Assembly: GCA_001516055.1 (NCBI GenBank)
Contig: LOEZ01000007.1
Location: 1-64,000, forward strand
From: Gracilibacter sp. BRH_c7a
GTDB lineage: Bacteria; Bacillota; Desulfitobacteriia; Desulfitobacteriales; Syntrophobotulaceae
Direction: 5' to 3'
DNA: 64,000 bases
The position numbers and the translations under genes were made by a program. The notes beneath the pieces are model-generated. The model searched no databases and was not told where the DNA came from. It worked only from the letters and a program-made list of their open reading frames with translations. Shown here piece after piece: positions 48,374-57,385 of the stretch. Numbering within the stretch: the first letter of the stretch is position 1; each line of letters opens with the position of its first letter.

Positions 48374-49021
48374 ATGCAGTCACAGCAAAATAAGGGGAAA
48401 TTCATTGTCTTAGAAGGAATTGATGGCTCAGGGATTAGTACACAAATCTTAGAATTAAAAAGGATCTTAGAATCTGAGTATGATTTACAAACTATACTTA
48501 CCAAGGAGCCTAGCACTGGGCCTGTAGGAGTAATTATTCGTCAAGTTTTAAGCGGTAGGTTATCTGGGTTAGAAGATAGCTGTTTAGCACTACTATTTGC
48601 CGCTGATCGAGTAGACCATAACCGGAATGTTATAATTCCAGCATTGCAACAAGGTAAACATGTTATTTGTGATCGGTATCTTTGGTCATCTTTAGCATAT
48701 CAAGGTAGAAAAGAAGATACAGAATGGCTTGAAGAAATCAATAAATACGCTTATAAGCCAGATTTAACATTTTTTATTAGAGTTAGGCCAGAAATATCAT
48801 TAAAGAGAATAACGTCAAGCAGGCTTAGTACGGAAATATTTGAAGAACTCAACATTCTTAGGCAAGTATACAATAATTACATAAAAATATTCAAAAAGTG
48901 GCAAGATTTAGGTGAACAGGTAATCGAGATAGATGGAGAGCTGAGCCCAGAGGCAGTTACGGCTGAAATAAAAAAAGAGTTGCAAAACTATTTCTTAGCA
49001 GAAAACAAAAAAACCAACTAA
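48374..49021 (+). CDS. tmk: Thymidylate kinase-like protein with altered P-loop
   Basis: A 215-residue protein of the dTMP kinase fold. FIVLEGIDGSG, KEPSTGPVG, FAADRVDHN and CDRYLWSSLAYQG match family motifs, but the Walker A lysine is replaced: EGIDGSGIST has Ile21 where Lys is expected (codon ATT). Other residues, including the DRY motif, are intact. The change could be inactivating, so another tmk may exist elsewhere in the genome; alternatively it is a sequencing error. ATG 48374 follows AGGAG. Its stop codon lies inside a hairpin shared with the tRNA terminator. Confidence 0.85.
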   Translation: MQSQQNKGKFIVLEGIDGSGISTQILELKRILESEYDLQTILTKEPSTGPVGVIIRQVLSGRLSGLEDSCLALLFAADRVDHNRNVIIPALQQGKHVICDRYLWSSLAYQGRKEDTEWLEEINKYAYKPDLTFFIRVRPEISLKRITSSRLSTEIFEELNILRQVYNNYIKIFKKWQDLGEQVIEIDGELSPEAVTAEIKKELQNYFLAENKKTN

Positions 49022-49036
49022 ATTCAAGTTGGTTTG
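49003..49036 (-). terminator. Terminator of the tRNA-Arg gene
   Basis: On the minus strand AAACCAACT / AGTTGGTTT with a 7-base loop runs into a run of seven T. It overlaps the end of tmk and may also terminate that gene in the other direction. Confidence 0.8.
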
Positions 49037-49046
49037 TAAGCTGAAA

Positions 49047-49122
49047 TGGTGCGCCCGGCAGGATTCGAACCTGCGACCTGCGGCCTCGGAAACCGTCACT
49101 CTATCCCCTGAGCTACGAGCGC
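49047..49122 (-). tRNA. tRNA-Arg (anticodon CCG)
   Basis: A 76-base cloverleaf on the minus strand: acceptor GCGCTCG / CGGGCGC, D-stem GCTC/GAGT, anticodon loop TTCCGAG (anticodon CCG, plus-strand positions 49087-49089), T-arm GCAGG-TTCGAAT-CCTGC, discriminator A and an encoded CCA end. The anticodon stem has an A27-C43 mismatch and a T31-G39 wobble. It reads CGG codons. Confidence 0.93.
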
Positions 49123-49233
49123 AATTAAACTGCTACATTACTTTACTAGATTGAAATATTTTTGTCAATGATAACCGTGGGGATAAGTCAATTAATATCC
49201 TATTATTTTTATGGGACGAGGTAAATAAGGATT

Positions 49234-50100
49234 ATGCATTTTCTGCGTAAAATCCCATGGACTTTTGTCAAGCAGTTGTTTGGTATAATAATTGGTTCCA
49301 TAATTGTTGCTATCAGTATAAATGTTTTTATTCTTGCTAACCGTATTGCTGATGGAGGATTAACAGGGATAGCAATAATATTCTATTATTTATTTCAATG
49401 GGATGTGGGACTTACCGTCTTGATCCTTAATATCCCTCTGTTTATTTTGGGGTATAAAGTTGTAGGGAAAAGGCTATTAATTCTAACCATTATTGGCGTA
49501 GGTGTATTCTCTACTGCTTTAGATTACGCAAATGGTCTTCCAGCTATAACCCATGATCCCTTTCTAGCAGCTGTTTTCGGTGGTTTGATAACTGGAATCG
49601 GAATGGGTATAATATTCCGTTCGCGAGGGTCTTTAGGGGGAACGGATATTATTGCTATTGTATTAAATAAGAAAACATCTTTTAGTGTTGGTCAGATTAT
49701 TCTGGGTTTTGATGCCTTTGTTTTCTTAGGAGCTGCTATTATATTCAATCCTGAGATGGCCATGTATGCCATGATTTATATGTTTATTGCGACAAAGGTA
49801 ATTGATCTGGTTCAAGTAGGATTGAATTACTCTAAAAGTGTTATGGTAATATCAGAGAAACCTCATATTATAGCATCTGAAATAATAAAAAGTTTAGGAA
49901 GAGGAGTAACGCTCTTTGAAGCAGAAGGAGCTTACTCCAATAACAATAAAAAAGTTGTATATAGCATAGTAAACAGAGCACAATTAAGTCAAATTAAGGA
50001 TATAATCCATAATCATGACCCAGATGCATTTGTGGCTATTGGTGATGTGTCAGAAGTAGTAGGGGAAGGTTTTATTGACTGGAAGTCTCTTAAAGGTTAG
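49234..50100 (+). CDS. YitT-family membrane protein
   Basis: A 288-residue protein with five or six N-terminal membrane segments (about 10-200) and a C-terminal soluble domain (about 215-285, DUF2179; FEAEGAYSNNNKKVVYSIVNR). The glycine signature NRIADGGLTGIAII and GGLITGIGMGIIFRSRGSLGGTD are typical of YitT. The transport substrate is not established for the family. It converges on pdaB with an 11-base overlap. Confidence 0.88.
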   Translation: MHFLRKIPWTFVKQLFGIIIGSIIVAISINVFILANRIADGGLTGIAIIFYYLFQWDVGLTVLILNIPLFILGYKVVGKRLLILTIIGVGVFSTALDYANGLPAITHDPFLAAVFGGLITGIGMGIIFRSRGSLGGTDIIAIVLNKKTSFSVGQIILGFDAFVFLGAAIIFNPEMAMYAMIYMFIATKVIDLVQVGLNYSKSVMVISEKPHIIASEIIKSLGRGVTLFEAEGAYSNNNKKVVYSIVNRAQLSQIKDIIHNHDPDAFVAIGDVSEVVGEGFIDWKSLKG

Positions 50101-50854
50101 ATTCGGGAGGCCAAGTTTCCACTGCATCGTTAAGTAATATCCCTACAGGAACAAGCTCATAATTCTTTTCCTTAAGAGTTTTAATAATAGTCGGAAGAGC
50201 AAGGGGAGTATCTGGAGCAGAATCTGAAGCGTGGAAAAGAATTATATCTCCTGGAGAGGCTCCTTTATTACTCTTACGACCATTGATAACGTATTCTATC
50301 ACCATCTGTGGACCGGGCTTCTTCCAATCTAGAGAGTCTACGCTCCATTGAATAACTCTATAACCCTGATTTGTTGCAATTGAAATAACTTTATTGTTAT
50401 AAGCTCCGTTAGGAGGACGTAATAAAGTTATTTTTTGTTTGGTTGTTTTCTCTAAAACATCTTTGGCTAGCCTAAGCTCCTCAATTAGTGTCGATTCACT
50501 TAAAGTATTAAAATCGACATGCCGTCGTCCGTGGGAGCCAACTTCATGTCCATTGGCTACAATCTGTCCAACTAACTCTTGATGATCTTCTGCCCAGGGA
50601 GAAGAGAGAAAAAAAGTTGCTTTTATTTTTTCTTGATTAAGAATATCTAAGATAGGTAATACGTTTTGGCTACCCCAGCTAATATCAAATGTTATCGCTA
50701 TACGGTTATTCGTAACTTTGGCGGAGTAAATAGGTTTAAGATTATTGGCTACTACAGACTTTATACTGTTCTGAGCACCTAAAATCATTAAAGAAAGAAC
50801 TAATGCTCCAAGAACAATAAGCAAGCTCTTTCTTCTAACAATAAGAAATCTCAT
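50090..50854 (-). CDS. pdaB: PdaB-type polysaccharide deacetylase (sporulation)
   Basis: A 254-residue protein with an N-terminal anchor (about 10-28) and NodB domain (about 45-235): ITFDISWG (metal Asp, with the second Asp replaced as in PdaB), HEVGSHGRRH (HxxxH-type metal site), LRPPNGAYN and ILFHASDSAPDTPLALP. The length and the lead-in LKPIYSAKV match B. subtilis PdaB, needed to keep spores stable. AAGGGGTG lies upstream of its ATG on the minus strand. Confidence 0.88.
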   Translation of the reverse strand: MRFLIVRRKSLLIVLGALVLSLMILGAQNSIKSVVANNLKPIYSAKVTNNRIAITFDISWGSQNVLPILDILNQEKIKATFFLSSPWAEDHQELVGQIVANGHEVGSHGRRHVDFNTLSESTLIEELRLAKDVLEKTTKQKITLLRPPNGAYNNKVISIATNQGYRVIQWSVDSLDWKKPGPQMVIEYVINGRKSNKGASPGDIILFHASDSAPDTPLALPTIIKTLKEKNYELVPVGILLNDAVETWPPESNL

Positions 50855-50913
50855 AATTAATCACCCCTTTATGAAATACTTATTCTCCATCTATAAAATA
50901 AAGAATAAAAAAA

Positions 50914-51204
50914 ATGGGTTCTATAAATAACCAGGACTTTATGGTCATGGTTATAATTTTTTTACTTAGTTGCACTTATATTTTTAGGAATAATATACCG
51001 TAGATTTATTCTCAATTCCAATGGAATACTAAACTTAAAATCATCCAAGACTTATTTTGCGCTAATGTAGTATATGGCATGGTTACAACTATTTTGCTTA
51101 CAAGTATAGGTGATGATAGTTTGTTTGATAGTGAACCACTTAATGATAGGGTAAAACCTACTTTAAAGACATCAGAGCAAGTAAGAATTGAAAAAAATAT
51201 CTGA
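50914..51204 (+). pseudogene. 97-codon frame interrupted by one TAG
   Basis: Starting at ATG 50914 a frame runs 29 codons with a hydrophobic segment (FMVMVIIFLLSCTYIF), meets TAG at 51001-51003, and then stays open for 66 more codons to TGA 51202-51204, including a second hydrophobic stretch (NVVYGMVTTILLTSIG). The two parts are in the same frame, so a single mutation of an old small membrane-protein gene is the simplest reading. No convincing ribosome site is seen. It could also be chance. Confidence 0.35.
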
Positions 51205-51212
51205 ATAAACGA

Positions 51213-51243
51213 AACAACCTAAACATTTTGAGTCTAGGTTGTT
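51213..51243 (-). terminator. Hairpin between convergent units
   Basis: AACAACCTA / TAGGTTGTT with a 13-base loop. On the minus strand TTCGTTTATT follows, so it may end the small gene at 51275. The T-tract is poor. Confidence 0.45.
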
Positions 51244-51274
51244 AGTCTGTGTAATTGTTAATAAAGTAATGAGT

Positions 51275-51529
51275 TTATCTTCGCCAATTTCGTCCAAAAA
51301 TCATATGAATCAAATCAATGGCGAAAATTAGTTTGAGGAAAAGATGGATGACTAAGAAACCTACCGCTATAAAAATTACAAATTTTATTATCCAGAAGCT
51401 AATGCCCAAAAGTACAGTTAGTAACGGTCTAAGGATTAGATAAGCTAGATATAAGGCTACTAAGAAAAATAGTATTTTCGCTATGTTTAGCCATATATTG
51501 TTATATTTATTATTTCGTTTTGTACTCAT
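51275..51529 (-). CDS. Small membrane protein of unknown function
   Basis: An 84-residue protein with two or three closely packed hydrophobic segments (about 14-32, 34-55, 56-76) and positively charged ends. AGGAGG lies 9-14 bases before its ATG on the minus strand. I recognise no family. It is divergent from the TPR gene, with a shared 77-base promoter region. Confidence 0.55.
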   Translation of the reverse strand: MSTKRNNKYNNIWLNIAKILFFLVALYLAYLILRPLLTVLLGISFWIIKFVIFIAVGFLVIHLFLKLIFAIDLIHMIFGRNWRR

Positions 51530-51606
51530 GAGAAATACCTCCTTATTGTAGTTTAGCCAACGGTTTTAGTATAGCATATTATAGCTAATATAGAGGAGGG
51601 TTATTT

Positions 51607-52872
51607 ATGAATGTTTCTCTAAAAACATGGCAAAATCATTTAGAAATAGGGATAAAGTGTTTGAGCGAAGGTAATATATCGGAAGCAGAAAAACACTTAG
51701 AAATAAGTATGACGGAAGCAGAACAAATTGGAGTTCCTGTAATTATTGCATTCTCTCAACGGTTATTAGCTACAGCGTATTTACGAAATGATAAACTGGA
51801 TGAAGCTCAAAGAGGTTTTCAACGTGCATTAGAGTATTGTCAGATGTTGGAGAATAAGAAAGGTATTGCTGAAGCTAAGGCAGGGTTGGCTAATGTTTCT
51901 TTTATCAATGGTCAGTATACCAAATCTATAAGTCTCTATAAAGAGGCACTAAGCAGTTACCCCCAAGGATCATCCTCTTTGCGCTTAGCAGTAATGTATA
52001 CTGATTTGGGGCAGGTCTATGTAAGAATGAAAGAATGGACTAAAGCCGAAGAATGTTTTACCAAAGGATGTAAGCTATGTAGGGAGTGCGATTATGACAA
52101 AGGAGAAGCGGAGATTGATCTTTATCTTGGTGAGATTAATTATAATCAGGGGAAGATTAACGTAGCTAAAAGGAAATTTACTGAAGCTGCAAGAGTTTTT
52201 AGTTTGATAGGCGAAGAAGTATCTTTGGCTAATGCTCTTCAATACTTGGCTTTTCTAATGTTGGAAAAAGAAAGGTATGATGAAGCTCTCCTATATCAAT
52301 ACAGAGTTATTGCACTGTATTTTAAGAATAGGCTTTATGCGGAAGTAAGCGAAAGTTACTATTTACTTAGTAATATCTTTCAAGCTCTAAAACTTTTGGA
52401 TGAGGCAGAACAAAGCTTGAACTTATCACTTCGGTATTACAAAGGCTATGAATTAGGGCTAGCACTTCGTTATCATGGTTTGGCCATGGTTGCTATAATG
52501 AAGAAAGAATATGTTGAAGCGCAGAGATACTATTATGAAGCATTACGATACTTTCAATTTTTTGGAGATGGCAGCAAAGTTGGAGACGTCTGTGAGGAAT
52601 TAACCTTCCTCTTAAAATATAAAGATGTAGATTTCCATAACAATTATTTAAAAGAAGTATCTTTTCGTTATCTTAACAAAGACATATCAAAATATGAAAT
52701 TATGACCAAATTAGCTTATTCCCTTAAGAATAAAGGTAATGATATTGTAGCCTTAAAATGTGGTTGGAAAGCTCTGGAGATAGCTAAAGCAAATAAATAT
52801 GAAACTTTGGAAATAGAGAAGCTTATTCAAAATATATCTGAAAGTATAAGGAAAAGTAGGGGGTATTTTTAG
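51607..52872 (+). CDS. Tetratricopeptide-repeat protein
   Basis: A 421-residue protein made almost wholly of about nine TPR-type helical hairpins (for example GNISEAEKHLEISMTEAE, KLDEAQRGFQRALEYC, RYDEALLYQYRVIAL, EYVEAQRYYYEALRYF). It has no N-terminal DNA-binding domain and no signal peptide, so it is a cytoplasmic protein-interaction scaffold. GAGGAGGG precedes ATG 51607. The arrangement recalls Rap/aspartate-phosphatase-like or anti-activator proteins, but no catalytic motif is visible. Confidence 0.8.
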   Translation: MNVSLKTWQNHLEIGIKCLSEGNISEAEKHLEISMTEAEQIGVPVIIAFSQRLLATAYLRNDKLDEAQRGFQRALEYCQMLENKKGIAEAKAGLANVSFINGQYTKSISLYKEALSSYPQGSSSLRLAVMYTDLGQVYVRMKEWTKAEECFTKGCKLCRECDYDKGEAEIDLYLGEINYNQGKINVAKRKFTEAARVFSLIGEEVSLANALQYLAFLMLEKERYDEALLYQYRVIALYFKNRLYAEVSESYYLLSNIFQALKLLDEAEQSLNLSLRYYKGYELGLALRYHGLAMVAIMKKEYVEAQRYYYEALRYFQFFGDGSKVGDVCEELTFLLKYKDVDFHNNYLKEVSFRYLNKDISKYEIMTKLAYSLKNKGNDIVALKCGWKALEIAKANKYETLEIEKLIQNISESIRKSRGYF

Positions 52873-52942
52873 AAAAAAGACTGGGAATTTGCTAGACAAT
52901 AGTTTAAAATAGTTGTGACACCAAATAAAAGGCGGGATAGAT

Positions 52943-53476
52943 TTGTTACATGATGATCAGACACTTCTAAACAGTTTTGAAAGATTGTTTTGTGTCCTTG
53001 AAGAAGAATCCAGAAACTTAAAGAATATAAAATCAATCCATGCAGAACGAATTCGCCTCTGGGAAAAAGAAATAAGGGCATACGCACGAATCTTTGAAGA
53101 CATTTCGCTGCCTGCCAGGTTTATACTTGAGCATATCTTAGAATTGAAGCATAAAGGTGGTCAGATGGCTGTGGAAGCAGAAAACATCAGCCAAAGCTTT
53201 TCCAATATCAATGATGTTCAAGTTGAAGAGTTTGGAGTAATCACGATTCATACGAGTAACATTAGACTTTCTTGGCGAGATAATTTTTATAATTATTTAC
53301 TTTATCCAGATAAGGTAGAGTTAAGAACACTAGATGAAAAGACAGCGATTAAACTATTTTTTTCTCACGTTTTCGGAGAGCAAGATGTTCATAGATTTTC
53401 CGCTGTTACTTCCAGCGAACAGTTATTATATATTCATCCGGTATTGCAAAAACTTATTGATAAAAATCAAGAATAA
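52943..53476 (+). CDS. Hypothetical protein upstream of glnA
   Basis: A 177-residue soluble protein starting at TTG 52943 after AAAGGCGGG. The first 95 residues are predicted mainly helical; the rest alternates strands (VEEFGVITIHTSNIRLSW). No motif is recognised. It lies between the TPR gene (70-base gap) and glnA (65-base gap), all on the same strand, and may share their transcript. Confidence 0.6.
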   Translation: MLHDDQTLLNSFERLFCVLEEESRNLKNIKSIHAERIRLWEKEIRAYARIFEDISLPARFILEHILELKHKGGQMAVEAENISQSFSNINDVQVEEFGVITIHTSNIRLSWRDNFYNYLLYPDKVELRTLDEKTAIKLFFSHVFGEQDVHRFSAVTSSEQLLYIHPVLQKLIDKNQE

Positions 53477-53541
53477 TTATCAGTAATTCTTGGCATTAAT
53501 CTTAGTGTTAGATTTTTTAATTATGAAGGGAGAGCTTCTAC

Positions 53542-54870
53542 GTGGCAGTTACCAAAGAAGATGTTTTAAGAGAGGCACACGACAAAGGAGTTAAGTTTAT
53601 TCGACTTCAGTTTACTGATATTTTAGGCGTACTAAAGAATATCGCTATGCCTATAGAACAATTAGAAAAAGCCTTAGACGGCGAAATGATGTTTGACGGC
53701 TCTTCAATCGAAGGTTTCGTTCGTATCGAGGAATCAGACATGTACTTAAAACCTGATCCTGATACGTTTATGGTCTTCCCTTGGCGTCCTGCCGAAGGCG
53801 GTGTTGCCAGAATTATGTGTGATGTTTATAATCCTGATGGAACACCTTTTAGCGGCTGCCCTAGGAACACCTTAAAAAGAGCAATTGCTGAAGCATCTGA
53901 ACTAGGTTATACATTATTTGTAGGGCCTGAATTGGAATTCTTCCTATTTCATGTTGATACTGAAGGTCGAGCTACAACGATTACCCATGATAAAGCTGGC
54001 TACTTTGATATGACACCGGTTGATCTAGGGGAAAGTGCTAGAAGAGATATGGTATTGAACCTTGAACAAATGGGATTTGAAATCGAAGCATCTCATCATG
54101 AAGTGGCACCTGGTCAACATGAAATTGACTTCAAGTATGCTGATGCGTTAGAGATGGCAGATAAAATGGTTACTTTCCGATTTGTCGTACGTACAGTTGC
54201 TCAAAGACATGGTCTCCATGCTACATTTATGCCCAAACCAATTTTCGGCATCAATGGTTCCGGTATGCATGTTAACCAATCGTTATTTAAAGATGGTAAG
54301 AATGCTTTCTATGATCCAAGTGATTCTATGGGTTTGTCGAAAGAAGCGTATCAATATATAGCTGGAATAATGAAACATGCTAAGGCTTTTACAGCGATAA
54401 CCAATCCAACTGTAAATTCTTATAAGCGCCTTGTTCCAGGATATGAAGCTCCTTGTTATATAGCTTGGTCTGGCAGAAACAGGAGCCCACTTATTCGAAT
54501 TCCTGCCAAGAGAGGGCCTTCAACGCGCATAGAGCTAAGAAGTCCAGATCCATCCTGTAATCCATATCTGGCATTAGCGGTTCAATTAAAAGCAGGGTTA
54601 GATGGTATTAAGAATAATCTTGTTCCTCCTACTGCTGTTGATCTGAATATTTTTGCTATGAACAATGAAGAGCGTAAAGAATTGGGAATAGATTCATTGC
54701 CTGGTGATTTAAGCGAGGCTCTTAAAGAATTAAGTAACGACGAAGAAATCAAAGATGCACTCGGCCCCCATATTCTTAATAGATTTTTAGAAGCAAAGAG
54801 CAAGGAATATGAAGAGTTCCGTATGGCTGTTCATAAATGGGAAATAGACAGATATCTGGAGACTTACTAA
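53542..54870 (+). CDS. glnA: Glutamine synthetase, type I
   Basis: ATP-dependent amidation of glutamate, the main entry of ammonia. The 442-residue, GlnA-alpha-size protein has [36 protein letters not shown], the glycine-rich [11 protein letters not shown] and [20 protein letters not shown]. It starts at GTG 53542 after AAGGGAGAG. No glnR, glnB or nitrogen-regulator gene is adjacent. Feedback through the C-terminal tail, as in B. subtilis, is possible. Confidence 0.97.
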   Translation: MAVTKEDVLREAHDKGVKFIRLQFTDILGVLKNIAMPIEQLEKALDGEMMFDGSSIEGFVRIEESDMYLKPDPDTFMVFPWRPAEGGVARIMCDVYNPDGTPFSGCPRNTLKRAIAEASELGYTLFVGPELEFFLFHVDTEGRATTITHDKAGYFDMTPVDLGESARRDMVLNLEQMGFEIEASHHEVAPGQHEIDFKYADALEMADKMVTFRFVVRTVAQRHGLHATFMPKPIFGINGSGMHVNQSLFKDGKNAFYDPSDSMGLSKEAYQYIAGIMKHAKAFTAITNPTVNSYKRLVPGYEAPCYIAWSGRNRSPLIRIPAKRGPSTRIELRSPDPSCNPYLALAVQLKAGLDGIKNNLVPPTAVDLNIFAMNNEERKELGIDSLPGDLSEALKELSNDEEIKDALGPHILNRFLEAKSKEYEEFRMAVHKWEIDRYLETY

Positions 54871-54894
54871 GAATAAGCTTTTAAGCTTATTCTT
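54869..54894 (+). terminator. Terminator overlapping the glnA stop
   Basis: AAGAATAAGCTT / AAGCTTATTCTT, a perfect 12-bp stem with a 2-base loop that includes the last base of the stop codon. The T-tract is only partial. Confidence 0.65.
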
Positions 54895-55042
54895 CAAGAA
54901 TGCTAATATAATATTAAGAAAAAGCTGCCTCATTCAAAGCATTGGAAGATAATAAGGTGAATCGTTAAGGGTTCAGATATATTCTAGAACCCTTGTTATT
55001 TGGTTTGAAAATGATTTCTTCTTATTGGTATGGGGGCATAAG

Positions 55043-55666
55043 GTGAATAATAAGAGTTTAAAGAAATGGCTATTATTCTCCCAAGGGATAATCATCCTAA
55101 GTATTGGTATTGCTTTAACCGTTTGGGCCAAGATATGGGGAGTAAGTCCATGGGATGCCTTCCATTTAGGTCTGGCTAACCATCTTAACTTTAATTTTGG
55201 ACAGATTGTCCAGTTAGTTGGAGCTGTAGCTATTGTTCTAGGAGCAATCTTAGGGGTAATACCCAAACTTGGTACTATTCTTAATATGTTCATAGTAGGC
55301 TGGTTAGCTAACTATTTGTTAGTATTACTCCCAAATAATAGCTTAGGGAAATTCAGCTTTGTATCTTTAATATTTTTTGTACTTGGTATTATTTGTTATG
55401 GGATAGGGACGGGATTATACATAGCTGCCGATGTGGGCATAGGTCCCCGTGATTCTATTATGGTAGGACTAAATAAAAAATTCGGGATTAAAATAGCACG
55501 GGCGCGAACTTTTACGGAAATAACGGCTGTTTTTTTAGGATTTATGCTTGCAGGGCCGATAGGAATTGGGACTGTATTATTCTCTGTAACCATAGGATAC
55601 GTTGTGGAAAAAACCCTAAATCTGTATAAAACTTATAGTTTAACCAATAACCAAGGTGATAACTGA
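55043..55666 (+). CDS. YczE/YitT-like membrane protein
   Basis: A 207-residue protein with about five membrane segments and the motifs GVSPWDAFHLGLANHL, GIGTGLYIAADVGIGPRDSIMVGL and AGPIGIGTVLF, typical of the YczE group related to YitT. GTG 55043 after GGGGG is the best start; TTG 55025 is also in frame. The function is not known; YczE is described as an integral membrane protein affecting lipopeptide production in Bacillus. Confidence 0.8.
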   Translation: MNNKSLKKWLLFSQGIIILSIGIALTVWAKIWGVSPWDAFHLGLANHLNFNFGQIVQLVGAVAIVLGAILGVIPKLGTILNMFIVGWLANYLLVLLPNNSLGKFSFVSLIFFVLGIICYGIGTGLYIAADVGIGPRDSIMVGLNKKFGIKIARARTFTEITAVFLGFMLAGPIGIGTVLFSVTIGYVVEKTLNLYKTYSLTNNQGDN

Positions 55667-55738
55667 ATATAACAAGTCTTATATCAGCCATTTATTCATA
55701 ATTATTTACGAAGATAGCGAATAAATGGGGGTATTATC

Positions 55739-56353
55739 TTGGAACAAATTCTAGACGTGTTGAGTAAGGTAGTTGTTTATCTTATTACAAGCTTTGGTTA
55801 TGTTGGAGTTTTCTTTACAATGGTTCTACAAAGCACCTGTATTCCTTTACCCAGTGAGATTATTCTTCCTTTAGCAGGTTATATGGTATTCTTAGGTAAA
55901 CTTTCTTACTGGAAAATTACTGTCTTGGCCACTTTAGCTAATGTTGTAGGCGGTCTCATCGCCTATTATTTTGGGAAATTTGCAGGCAGACCTTTTATAC
56001 TAAGTTATGGTCGATATATATTCATTACTGAATCCAAACTAAGGAAAACGGAATACTTCTTTGATAAATACGGAGAAATCACCGTTTTTGTAGGTAGAAT
56101 GCTTCCTGTTATCCGTACTTTCATATCTGTACCTGCCGGTATTGCTAAGATGAATGTGATTAAGATGAGTGTCTATACATTTCTCGGTTCGTTGCCTTGG
56201 TGTGCACTCCTTATCTGGTATGGTTATGAATTAGGAGAGAACTGGGGGACGCTTAAGCAACTATTCCATAAATTCCACTTGCTACTAGGCTTGATGATAT
56301 TCCTGATATTTATTTTGCTTCTAGTTTTTCTCTTTGTGTCGAAACGCAAATAA
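55739..56353 (+). CDS. DedA-family membrane protein
   Basis: A 204-residue protein with the DedA/SNARE-associated pattern: FTMVLQSTCIPLPSEIILPLAGYM, a Gly-rich ANVVGGLIAYYFGKFAGR, the FDKYGEITVFVGRMLPVIRTFISVPAGIAKM segment (given in part) and a C-terminal helix. DedA proteins recycle undecaprenyl phosphate or similar lipids. It starts at TTG 55739 after GGGGG. Confidence 0.9.
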   Translation: MEQILDVLSKVVVYLITSFGYVGVFFTMVLQSTCIPLPSEIILPLAGYMVFLGKLSYWKITVLATLANVVGGLIAYYFGKFAGRPFILSYGRYIFITESKLRKTEYFFDKYGEITVFVGRMLPVIRTFISVPAGIAKMNVIKMSVYTFLGSLPWCALLIWYGYELGENWGTLKQLFHKFHLLLGLMIFLIFILLLVFLFVSKRK

Positions 56354-56404
56354 AACTATAACTGATACGAATATTGTTTATTAAACGTTTATAGGGAGTA
56401 CAAT

Positions 56405-57355
56405 ATGTTTATTAGTAATTACAATTTGCTTGCTTGTAAACTTCTAGAGAGTTATGATTTCATAACCTCTCCTCAGGTTGTCATAATTTTCGGTTCAAGA
56501 GGTCTCGGTAAAACAGAAATATTGAAGAAAATATCTGATAAAATGAGGCATGCTAATACTGCCACTGTTTTAATTGATGCTGAGAAATTCGCTGCAAAAT
56601 ATGCTTTTGCAGCCCAAACCGGACAACTTAAAGCCTTTCGGCGAGAGATGAGATCATGTGATTTACTTCTTCTTGACAATATTAATATGCTGAGGGGGAA
56701 AGATCGGTCTATTGAGGAATTGTTTCATACATATGAGAGTATTATCGCTAAAGGTGGAAAAACAATTGTTACTTTTTGTAGCGATTGTCCTTCTTATGAG
56801 TTTCTCGGAGAAAGATTTGCATCACGTTTAAAATGTGGCTTAGGTATTCCCTTGTTAGAGCCAAGTGACAAAGAATTAAAACAGTTCGTTTCTTACTACC
56901 TTAAAAAAAAGCTGCCAGGTGAGGATATTACATCGAAGTATGAATTGTCTACCTTACCAAAGAATCTACATAAAATTATCGAGCGTATTAACAGAGGAAG
57001 TCTGAATTCTTTGGCTAGTGAACCTGAGAATGTAAAGACATCTTTCATTAAAAGAAGTATGGACTATGAAACCAGGATATTAATAAGTCAAGTTTCTGAA
57101 TACTTTAAGCTTGAAGAAAGCATGCTGTTAGGAAATGGCCGAAGCAATACCGTGGTTAAAGGCAGATACATGCTCTACCTTATTCTTCATGAACTCTATG
57201 AATACTCTTTCAAAGATATAGCCCAATATTTCTTGAAGGACTCTAGTAATTTGAAACGGCAAAGTCTTATTATAAAAGAAAAAAATAAAGAAGAATTTGA
57301 AAGACTATGCCATAAATTGTATAATCAATTAACTGCCGACAATAAGGCTCAATAA
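56405..57355 (+). CDS. Short DnaA paralogue (AAA+ domain plus divergent DNA-binding domain)
   Basis: A 316-residue protein with DnaA domain III and IV layout but no domain I/II. Walker A is GSRGLGKT (30-37), Walker B LLLLDN (87-92, with Asn in place of the second Asp), and the arginine-finger box FASRLKCGL (138-146). The C-terminal part (about 220-310) follows DnaA domain IV up to GRYMLYLILHELYEYSFKDIA, but the GGRDHTTV signature of true DnaA is replaced by LKDSSNLKRQS. It cannot be the main initiator. A regulator of initiation such as Hda, or an unrelated DNA-bound switch, is possible. It lies 21 bases before pfkA's Shine-Dalgarno region. Confidence 0.72.
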   Translation: MFISNYNLLACKLLESYDFITSPQVVIIFGSRGLGKTEILKKISDKMRHANTATVLIDAEKFAAKYAFAAQTGQLKAFRREMRSCDLLLLDNINMLRGKDRSIEELFHTYESIIAKGGKTIVTFCSDCPSYEFLGERFASRLKCGLGIPLLEPSDKELKQFVSYYLKKKLPGEDITSKYELSTLPKNLHKIIERINRGSLNSLASEPENVKTSFIKRSMDYETRILISQVSEYFKLEESMLLGNGRSNTVVKGRYMLYLILHELYEYSFKDIAQYFLKDSSNLKRQSLIIKEKNKEEFERLCHKLYNQLTADNKAQ

Positions 57356-57385
57356 AACGGAAAGATCTCGTATGGAGTGATAATT

